DNA from: Leptasterias polaris
Taxonomy: Eukaryota; Echinodermata; Asteroidea; Forcipulatida; Asteriidae
Direction: 5' to 3'
Length of the DNA stretch: 64,000 nt
Assembly: GCA_037783415.1 (NCBI GenBank)
Contig: JAZGTN010000015.1
Location: forward strand, 3,410,001 to 3,474,000
Position numbers and translations under genes: made by a program. Of this stretch, positions 56,008-64,000 are shown one piece after another. Numbering within the stretch: the stretch's first letter is position 1; the number at the start of each line of letters is the position of its first letter. The notes under the pieces were generated by a model that saw only the letters and a program-made list of their open reading frames with translations, did no database searches and was not told the origin of the DNA.

Positions 56008-56113
56008 AAATTAGTTTTCATCTACCTCACTAATAATTTTGTCTCCACTTTCATGGGCTCTTTCTCCACACATGATTGAGTGATCATGGCGATCGTTCTA
56101 CATCTTTGGTTAA
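56008..56113 (+). repeat. 106-bp exact direct repeat, copy 2
   Basis: Same sequence as 55438-55543, 570 bp further on, with different flanks. Confidence 0.85.
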
Positions 56114-56869
56114 ATTAATTTCTCATATACTATTCTTAAAATACATTTTTTGTTCATTTCAAACATTATACGTAAAATTGTTAATCTACTCCGACACCAA
56201 TGGCCCACTTTTGTTTGTTATATCCAACAAGTATGTTTTCTACAATTTACATATATTGCTTAAGAAAATCTACTGGTGAAGGTCAACACTACACCAGGGC
56301 TCATGCTCACAGCGTCACTTTTTAGGAGAAACACTACTAAACAGACCAACAAGGAAAAAAGCTATGGAAAGGCTTTTGGGTCACATTGTCAAATTGCTAG
56401 GCAAAAACAGAGTACAAGCTTGAACATTTCTGTGGGAAAATAATACACACCATACTTTGAACCATGCAAATTGATTCACGGATCTTTTTTATTTTTTGTT
56501 CATGTCAAAAGCGGAATTGATCAGCAAGTCAGTCTATCACGTACGTATACATGTAGTACATACAAGCTATCGATATTGAAATAGCGCTTTACTCTGCTGA
56601 TGTATTTTAATTCCTCAACTTGCACTTATTTGCAAACACTATTACAGCTATAATTCATAGCATTGGGGACAATGTTTTGTTTGGCTAAAATTTTACTTGA
56701 ATTGCACAAACAATTGTTCATTTTAGCTGTTCCATACAAATATGCATTTAGTTGTCGATTCTCATTTGAGAACCATTCAACTAAATACACAATTTGTGCA
56801 CTTTTTTTTTATTTCTCTGACTTAGTAGTAGTAGTGACTTTTGCTCTGTGAACCCTGGTGTGCCTTATG

Positions 56870-57895
56870 TCACCAGTAGGGTCTCTCATCTACCAACTTC
56901 CAGTATGAGAAGTCAGTCCAGTTCGACTTGCTACTGAGGCTGTAGTAAGATGCCATCTTCTGCTGTTCTGTTAAGCTCTTCTCGTGTTGGGAGACTATCC
57001 TGTAATTCTCCCCTTCCTTACTGTCCCAAAATGATTTCCCTTTAGAATTGTAGCACAGACAGAACTCTATGGTCTCCCCTTTTATCTTTTGAGGGATATC
57101 AAAAGTGAAGGAAAAACTGTCATAGCGATCTTTCTGCCCATCTGGGTTCCTTTGGACATACGTAGCGCCAACGTCTTTATAGCTTTCCCAGCCATTGAAG
57201 GTGACTCGCACACTCACCGATTTCTCAAAGGAAAGGTTCTTGACTTTGACCGTGCCCATCACTGTGGTGTTGTCTTTTACAAGTACGTTCTCCAGGCAGA
57301 CACAGTTTTTCTCCAGCTTGTCTCTAAACTGAAGGTAGTTTGCAGCAGGCTGCTCAAAATCCACAACATAAGTGTAGGTGTGAAAGAGCTCTGGCTTCTC
57401 ATCTTGAATGATTTCCTGTAACAACCTGGATTTCAAAACAGGTGGTACATTACTTGGGCCATCCATGACACGTACATCTTCCAGAGCAAATCCTTTGCTG
57501 TCTGCAAACGAAACATGCTTAGCTGATTTCCTTGAAGGCATTCTCATAGATCCTCGGCTTTGCTTAGCGTCCCTAGTATTATCATCACTTATGGAGAGGC
57601 CTCCCAAGGCAATGTCTTCACAAGGTTCAAGAGTAGAGTCTAGGGACATTTGGCAGTCCCTCACGGTATAATTTTCCTTGCGCTTCATGTTTTGCTGTCC
57701 TTCCCCGCGGAGGCACGGTCTCAGCTTTTGATGATACATTGAAGGTCTGCCATTGGCAGATTTATCAGCTATGTACATGAATGAGGTCGTGGTGTATCTT
57801 TGAGACAACAGAAGTGAAGGCACAGGTGGGCTGGTGCCCAGACAGAACAGAGTGTCAACTGGCATAGCTGTAGCTTGCAGTAATCCACATGCCAT
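56870..57895 (-). CDS. Protein phosphatase 1 regulatory subunit 3 (glycogen-targeting), PPP1R3B/C-like
   Basis: Complete 341-aa product in one exon. Such subunits tether PP1 to glycogen so that glycogen synthase and phosphorylase are dephosphorylated. Seen here: the PP1-docking RVxF-type motif KHVSF at residues 126-130 followed by ADSKGFAL, then a CBM21 carbohydrate-binding domain at about residues 177-300 with FEQPAANYLQFRDKL, VCLENV, GTVKVKNLSFEKSVSVR and FWDSKEGENYRI. These match vertebrate PPP1R3B/C segment by segment. The frame stays open upstream to 58048, but a CAG acceptor-like site (ctattttcacag, about 57957) suggests the exon begins near 57956. I therefore chose MACGLL (57895; G at -3 and +4); MPVDTL at 57865 is an alternative that resembles vertebrate N-termini. 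The ~100-residue Ser-rich N-terminus is longer than in vertebrate 3B. I cannot say which vertebrate paralogue it corresponds to. Confidence 0.93.
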   Translation of the reverse strand: MACGLLQATAMPVDTLFCLGTSPPVPSLLLSQRYTTTSFMYIADKSANGRPSMYHQKLRPCLRGEGQQNMKRKENYTVRDCQMSLDSTLEPCEDIALGGLSISDDNTRDAKQSRGSMRMPSRKSAKHVSFADSKGFALEDVRVMDGPSNVPPVLKSRLLQEIIQDEKPELFHTYTYVVDFEQPAANYLQFRDKLEKNCVCLENVLVKDNTTVMGTVKVKNLSFEKSVSVRVTFNGWESYKDVGATYVQRNPDGQKDRYDSFSFTFDIPQKIKGETIEFCLCYNSKGKSFWDSKEGENYRIVSQHEKSLTEQQKMASYYSLSSKSNWTDFSYWKLVDERPYW

Positions 57896-59239
57896 TTCCC
57901 GCACTATGTAAACTGGACGGAGACACAACCCTTTTCGAATCCAAAGAGCAAATATCCTGTGAAAATAGAATTGCAGAATAACTATCGAACTATCGCTTTT
58001 TAAGAGAAAGTTTCTTGAATAAAACTGAAACTGCGGAATGAAATACATCCCAAGTTTTTCTTATGGTGTTATATTGTACATCATTCATCACGTTGGAATG
58101 AACTTTAACAAGCATTGGGAAAGGGTCCAGGCATAAAACAGAAATAACCCCATAGACCACCAAGCCACCTCAAATAAGTTAACCCAAAGATAACTCTGCA
58201 GAATGTTTTGGTGACATTCTTGGATTCTACATAGAGCAAGGATGGATTCTACGTGTGTAAAAACATATACTATACTACTTTACTAGTTGTTCTATTGTTA
58301 CTACCCATGAAATGTCTTCACTTTGAACAGCTCATCAAGCCAAATAATTGCCATTTCAGAGATGTTTTGCCACACAATAGTTGGGGGGGGGGGGGGGGGG
58401 GGGCAACAGGCATTTCCACTTCTAAACACCCTTTACTGATGAAAAACTGCAGTCATTCCAATTCAACCCTCTCACTAACAAAGTTCAAAATGCCTCATTA
58501 TACTTATTAAATAAGTGAACAACCAGAATCTTAACTATGAGAATGAACAGAAATGGTTACTAGAAAAATAGTTATAGCATATTATTCAAAATATGCACCA
58601 TTTGCAAGCCTGAAAATCGGACCCTGATATTTTCATAAGTGAAAGCTAATTTTTTAAATATTTTTATTTAGTGTAATTAACTACGAGGTACCTGACATGT
58701 TATCATACACAATATTGACAACCGATGCCTTTCAACTAAATCGAGGTAAAAGGTTTGGAGTCTCGAACGTCAGCGTTTTTGATGGACTTCCACTACCACT
58801 ATAGGTGTAGAGGTATTTAAATGATCAAATTTACATATTTGCTGAGGTACATATTTTCTTTTGCATGCTCAGGTTGTGGGGGCTGATGCCAAATACTTTA
58901 ACAGCAAGAGAAAAAAAATATCCGACAATTGATTGAAAAGAAATTTTTTATTTTAATCGCAAACTCCCCAATGTCATTTTTTCTCGAATGTCACTAAAAA
59001 TCCGTCAAAAATGACGTTCGAAACTGCGTGTTGATAACCTTAAAAAAATTATGGAAGCTTGACTAAGTTTTTTTGGGGATAGATTTTAGGTATGAGAGGC
59101 TGCAAATATATCAGATAAATTACAGTAGTGTTGTGCCAGAAATAAATTAATAACAGATAATATTTGCTTAGTTTTTCCGTCAATGTTATGCTCTCTTCTG
59201 TCAGGCTTATATTTTCTGTGTGGGGTGTTTTGTTTTTTT

Positions 59240-59335
59240 AAAAGGCCAGGCCACTAACTTATTTTTTGCATTTATACCACAGGTCCTTTTGGTTGGTAAG
59301 CAGTTTGCAACAGCTAATTCTATTTTATCATATTT
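59240..59335 (+). repeat. Hammerhead-like repeat family, tail-only copy
   Basis: It carries AGGCCACTAACTTATTTTTT, GCATTTATACCACAGGTCCT and TTTGCAACAGCTAATTCTAT, without the stem-II/GAAA part. Confidence 0.65.
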
Positions 59336-59524
59336 AAGTTTACCAAAATGTTCATGTAAGGATAGTTCAGTTAGTTTTCATCTTGCAGTGGTCATTTAAA
59401 AAAGTAGAGTCTCCAGCAGTGAAACCTGTGGTTATTTATATTTAGTTCAAAGATAGCACAAGTAAAGCACAAGGAACATTCTTTTCTATGGTGAGGCCCA
59501 ACTGATGTAGTTTCAAATTAATAT

Positions 59525-59815
59525 TTACCTCTCTTCTAAACTTCCATTTTGTCCTTTGTGTTCCCAACTTCTTGTGGTCAAGCTATCCCCTTCCCTTCAT
59601 AACCCCCCCCCCCCCCCTTTGTCTTACATAATCCCTGCTTACCACCTGCCTTCTCTGAATGCTTTCTGCTTCTCTCCCTCCACTTTCTCTATTCATTTAT
59701 TTCCACTTGACTACTCTTGCAACTCTTGTCTGCTCTTGTTATGTTGTCATTTAGCCTTCCAGAAAGACTCTGCTTGGGTCGAAATGTCAGGCCACTAAAC
59801 TTATTTTTTGCAAAC
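59525..59815 (+). repeat. Hammerhead-like repeat family, upstream-containing copy
   Basis: It carries TTGTCCTTTGTGTTCCCAAC, a C tract, CTACTCTTGCAACTC, GAAAGACTCTGCTTGGGTC-GAAATGTC-AGGCCACTAA. It has the same layout as the complement of 876-1260. Confidence 0.65.
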
Positions 59816-60539
59816 TTAAATATGTATACAATTATTTTAAATATCTTACAAGGTCAAAAAGATTTTTTTGAAAAATGACATTTGAGGTGGTAAAATGGTC
59901 CATATTTCCAAGAATATGCCTTACAAGTACAAGGTTGATTCTTCTGAAAGATGCTAAATCCTTCCACCACGTTTTTCATTGATTTATAAGTATGACCAAA
60001 AACAGTTTTAGTATCTTATTCTTTAAACTTGCAAACAAATTCTTTGTCATTATTTTAATTACTCGACTTCTTCAACTACTCTCCAAATCAATCATTTACC
60101 TACCCCTAGTCATAACCATAGAATAACCATAGAATAGACAGTACGCCCATTGCTCTGTCATGTCTGTGAAATAACCGAAACTCTTAGTCTTAAATAACTA
60201 ACATCGATATGTACTTTCAACACTCAACACTCAGTGTGAACAGGTCGCACTATAAAAGCAAAAACTGACGATGCCTGACAACAAATGTATGGCATGACTT
60301 TTGTGTCTTCACGAACCAAATCTGTTGACCTATTTCTAGTATTTAATTTATTTCAGTTTCAGCCAAGCTTTTAGGCAGCCAGCCGTGCAGCCGTGATTGG
60401 CACGGCTAAATTAAATAAATCACGGCCTATTTTCAGATGCACGGCTTCCGTTTTTTACTGCAAGCCGTGCTCTCGAAAAAAGAAAAACATATTTTTTGTA
60501 TCATTAATAATTATTTGATGAAATAAATTTGCAAGAGTG

Positions 60540-60960
60540 AAACTTAATTCTGGATCAGGAAGAAAAAGTAGCTACGCGCGATCGGTTTGCTCAGTTTCGA
60601 GAGAGCTTGATTGCAGAAGAAATATTCTCGATCCCAAGCACGATGTTATATCTATCCCATACACGCAACCCGCTACATCAGCCTACGATTCTCCCAATTC
60701 TTTGGGAAGGAGGTTGTCATTTGTATGTCTGGATTTTACCTCCACAAATAAATTGCCTGTTCACTGCGCGCGCGGTATTGCTATGCAGACTTCTTTTGAA
60801 ACCAATGAGAACTGGTCGGCAACCAGACTATTTAACAGCAGCATACATCGCACGTGTACATGTATTGATGTACAGTAGCTCTGACGGACGGTGTGTTTAC
60901 GGAAACTAACCGATGCCTCCCGCTTGCAAAGTAAGACTAAGAAGACCTGCCTGTGGTCTG
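60540..60960. promoter_or_regulatory. Local CpG-rich island upstream of the PPP1R3-like gene
   Basis: It stands out from AT-rich surroundings by GCGCGCGCGG, CGATCG and several CG pairs, with a CCAATGAG/CTCATTGG box and TTAAATAG on the complement. It lies 2.6 kb upstream of the minus-strand PPP1R3-like coding exon, which appears to have an upstream exon. It is therefore a candidate promoter or first exon; unproven. Confidence 0.2.
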
Positions 60961-62591
60961 GATATAAACTTTATCAAGTATTAAACCATTGTTTCTGCAC
61001 AAAATATTGATTTTTACATAAACTTAGGTCTCAATTTTAATCAATTAAAGATTCATCAGTCTTCACTTAAGTAACCGTCCGTCTGTGGGGTCTTGACCCA
61101 AACCGTGCCGATCAATGTTGGTTGGTCTGTGTCCTTTCTCTATGGTTGGTTTAAAACACTTCATCACTGGATTTTATTTATTAATTCTTACGCTAATGCA
61201 CGTATTTGTTATAATTAATTACTTATCATGTCATGAAAATATTAATGACTGCCCATGTACAGCAAAATGGTATGATTCAAAGTCGAGTCTGGCCCGACCA
61301 TGGGCCGACTTAGTATTTAGTAAACAAATTAGTTTTTTAGCAATAAAAATCAGACTGATAAAAACTTTTTTTTTTAAATCTTTTTTAGTTGAACACCAAT
61401 TGAAAATGTATTTGTTATATCTCTTTAAAATCTGAACCTTGTTTTCTGTTTACTTCTTAAGTTGCTCCCCAGGATTGTAAATGTATACAACAACAAAATT
61501 AATAAAAATATCAACAAAACTGTTTAAAAAATAAGACAGTAAAATTACTCAAAATATAGATCATCAGCCATCACACAGGTTCAAATCCTTGCACCATGAT
61601 GGACCCTGTGTGGTGTTTTTGTTCTAAAACCTTTGCGCAACGCCGGGTACGAGGCTGGTGCAATCGCAATGGGACGCCGTCGTCTTCAAAATCAACTTTC
61701 ACTTACACACCCCTATTTTTTGGTTACACACCCTGTTTCACTGATCCTGCCTAAAAGCTTGGTTTCAGCATTTTCACGAACCAGCAAATCTCAATATGCT
61801 AATAAGTAATATGAAGTGGTTTAAGTAGTACCCTTCCTTCGCGCACGCTTCATTTCCTCACTTTACAAAGTACAAATGACAATGTGTTTAGGACTTACAA
61901 CCTTTCATCAAAATATTTGCACAATTAAAAGCATATTTATTTTTGACCAGGTTGACATGATGTATAATGACTGAAGAAGTCCGTTTTATTTTGATAGTAA
62001 ATTTAAATGTTTAATTTAAATTAAATAACAAAAAATACGCAGTTGAGTTTCCAAAAACACAGAATTTGGTACTACTACTATTAACTATAGTACTAGGCTA
62101 CGCGTCCCCGTACTAATTATTTTTTAGTACTATTCGACAAACGGTGAAGAAAATGTATATTCTTTCTCTTAGTCTTATACACCTATCAATTGTATGACGC
62201 ACTATCAGACCCCCGGGGATGGTGCGTCAAGTTTGCGTCTTTACTCTCGAAAAAAGTGACTGTGGGTACGTCAAGTCCAATAGTGGTCAGTCAAAAAAAT
62301 CTTCGAGCGGTGCGTTGAGGTACGTCATGATCCATCGAGGTACGTCATGGTCCGTCGATGTCTATTTCAACATTTATTTTGTTTATTTAGTGGAGAATAA
62401 AAATGCACCTATACCCTCCCCGCCTGTGTAAAATGATGTTGGTATTATTTTTTAAACATTTATGTTGCCCGAGGGTCGGGAATTTACCGCCAGAAAGTCA
62501 GCGATCAATCACCACATGCCAGCTGAGACGGCCGTTTATTTTCCACACTGCACATAGCAAGCCTTTTGCCCAAGCCCAATACACATGTGCA

Positions 62592-62690
62592 TCATGGCGT
62601 GGTGGTTTTGTCATCCTCGGCCCCGTGGTATATTATATCTCTCACACGCACGATAGTGGGGGTCGATTGTCGAGTCATAGATGGATACGA
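62592..62690 (+). repeat. Internal direct repeat, copy 1, of the 56-bp-TIR element
   Basis: It reads CATGGCGTGGTGGTTTTGTC ... CCCCGTGGTATATTATATCT ... GATGGATACGAGG and matches 63313-63411 at roughly nine of ten bases by eye. Confidence 0.7.
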
Positions 62691-63312
62691 GGTAAGCCTG
62701 TGACCATACGTTTAATTTACTATCCGTTTCAAACTTTTCTAAACGGTTAACCGTTTGTCGGCGGCAAGTGAATTTGTTCTAAAATACACGAACAACAAAG
62801 ACGATGTATTAATAAGGAAGCCCAAATGTTTTGACAATTAACATCGAAACTGTACATGTACCTGTGTCAGTGTATTTTGTAAATCCTTGTTGTTTCATGT
62901 TGTTTCCAAAAATTTACCGACCGAGAGATAATCCTTCACGATCTTTATAAGCACAACATCCCGCAGAGTCGAAGTCGTGCCCCATCACTTCCGTGTGTAT
63001 TTGAGTTTGACAAACGAAAACTGCAGTATTGCTCACGCACGTGTAAAAACATCTCTCCACGCAGTTATTTCTCACGAAGGGAATTTCCCTTGCCTTATCG
63101 CTCCCACAGCTACACGCCATTCCTTCGCCCCCTAACTATAAAAGTTTACCACGTTAGGTAGAGCAAGCACATCCGCGGGATCGCGGTGATGAATACAGCG
63201 CTGTGAGAAGCACTACGTCATAAATAATTATTCACGCGATCGGCCAATCGGAAAGTGGCCAGTCATTACCAGTTATTACGAGGATGTGTGTTATTTAGTC
63301 ACATGTAATTCA

Positions 63313-63411
63313 TGGCGCGGTGGTTTTGTCAACCTCTGCCCCGTGGTATATTATATCTCTCACATGCACGATACTGGGGGTCGATCGTCGAGTCATGGAT
63401 GGATACGAAGA
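63313..63411 (+). repeat. Internal direct repeat, copy 2, of the 56-bp-TIR element
   Basis: It reads CATGGCGCGGTGGTTTTGTC ... CCCCGTGGTATATTATATCT ... GATGGATACGAAG. It lies about 720 bp after copy 1 in the same orientation. Confidence 0.7.
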
Positions 63412-64000
63412 TGCATTATTTAGTAGACTGGTTCCCTCTCTATTATTTCGTGTGTTTGATAGCTAGTGCGTTGGGAACCGCACGTCTCGAAGATCAAGTA
63501 GTACATTCTCGCCTCGTGCATACACTTGCCATGTATTTTCAGCATGTGTGCCGGGAAACTCGTACATACAAGGTTGAAATACTTGGTATTCACTGCGCGT
63601 GCATCGTTTGCAGCATAGCAAGGAATTATGTGCGTCGATTTGTCCGTCTGTGGTGCGTTGCTATCCGCGAATGGTGAGTCAAAAAATGGTTCGGAAGACC
63701 GTCCAAATCTGCAACAAGTGTGTCAATTTTTCGACTCAGGGTGGGTCTTTGGACACGCAAATCCTACCCCACATATGGACAGTGACGCACCATCCCCGGG
63801 GGTCTGATAGTGCGTCATACAATTGATAGGTGTATAAGGTGCAACATCAGGTATTTAAATGTACTCACGATTTTGTTTTGTGCTTGAATTTTACGTTTTT
63901 GTCGAGCAGATCGATGAAAATGGTGGGCAGAGTCTCGTTTTGCCCAAATCAATTGCCGCCGCTACTCCTAGAACTATGAGGTTCATTCCGCTATCGTCTC

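Larger units (their letters stand above)
57960..60539. other. PPP1R3-like upstream flank or intron; no gene seen
   Basis: AT-rich DNA with a G tract at 58383-58403 and two copies of the hammerhead-like repeat. If the PPP1R3-like gene has a first exon near 60.6-60.9 kb, this is its intron. Confidence 0.4.
62174..63838. mobile_element. 1665-bp element with perfect 56-bp TIRs
   Basis: Positions 62174-62229 and 63783-63838 are exact reverse complements (outer end CTTATACACCTATCAATTGT). The flanks diverge immediately. The interior holds a ~100-bp direct repeat (62592-62690 and 63313-63411) and several GTACGTCA/TGAGTCA-like motifs near the ends. No transposase is evident; the short ORFs are not convincing. 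A TA target duplication is possible, because TA lies inside the palindromic end. Confidence 0.72.

Noticed and set aside
60537..60909. Overlapping 113- and 100-codon plus-strand ORFs
   Set aside because: Both are open only because the stretch is GC-richer; no motif in either frame. Kept as a possible regulatory region instead.
62219..62750. Transposase for the 56-bp-TIR element
   Set aside because: The short ORFs show no DDE/DDD signature or DNA-binding motif.
1..64000. CRISPR array, operon or bacterial origin
   Set aside because: Introns, LINE/SINE content and gene types are those of an animal genome; the only regular array is the minisatellite without spacers.

Overview
The window is animal nuclear DNA: AT-rich, with short exons separated by GT..AG introns, many dispersed repeats, and non-LTR, SINE and MITE-type elements. 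The repeat types, the gene content and a LINE carrying an N-terminal NPGP motif suggest a deuterostome invertebrate, most likely an echinoderm and plausibly a sea star. That placement is inference, not proven. Two host protein-coding genes are clear.

Positions 1-5190 are non-coding apart from repeats. They include a more GC-rich, CpG-containing stretch at about 1860-2660 with CTCF-like and CCAAT-like sites. Positions 5549-10951 (+) hold a complete six-exon Rab9 effector kelch-repeat gene (RABEPK). All five introns are phase 1 and the spliced product is 432 aa. Its introns are full of mobile DNA: two nearly identical 221-bp TTAA MITEs, a 357-bp and a 389-bp TTAA MITE, and a head-to-head pair of tRNA-derived SINEs forming a large hairpin. 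Positions 10952-16650 look intergenic or 3' flank.

Positions ~16650-21003 (+) hold a LINE with an uninterrupted 1155-codon ORF: a 2A-like DVLKNPGP motif, an APE-type endonuclease, a YADD reverse transcriptase and an AATAAA/TAA-rich tail. Positions 21004-50400 contain no gene I can support. They hold scattered SINE, MITE and degenerate LINE pieces, a 29-bp minisatellite, and a sequence at about 35856 with the layout of a hammerhead ribozyme.

Positions ~50429-54712 look like one 4.3-kb element with very long terminal inverted repeats. Its arms contain ~130-158 bp subterminal tandem repeats. Its interior carries a broken Cys/His-rich ORF, and it has been invaded by two MITEs, a LINE tail and a SINE. 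Positions 56870-57895 (-) hold an intact PPP1R3-type glycogen-targeting subunit of protein phosphatase 1 (RVxF motif, CBM21 domain). Positions 62174-63838 are an element bounded by perfect 56-bp inverted repeats with an internal ~100-bp direct repeat.

The two host genes are unrelated in function: one acts in Rab9/endosome-to-Golgi traffic, the other in glycogen metabolism. The rest of the window is shaped by several TTAA-target MITE families, tRNA-derived SINEs, LINEs and a repeat group that shares a hammerhead-like core.
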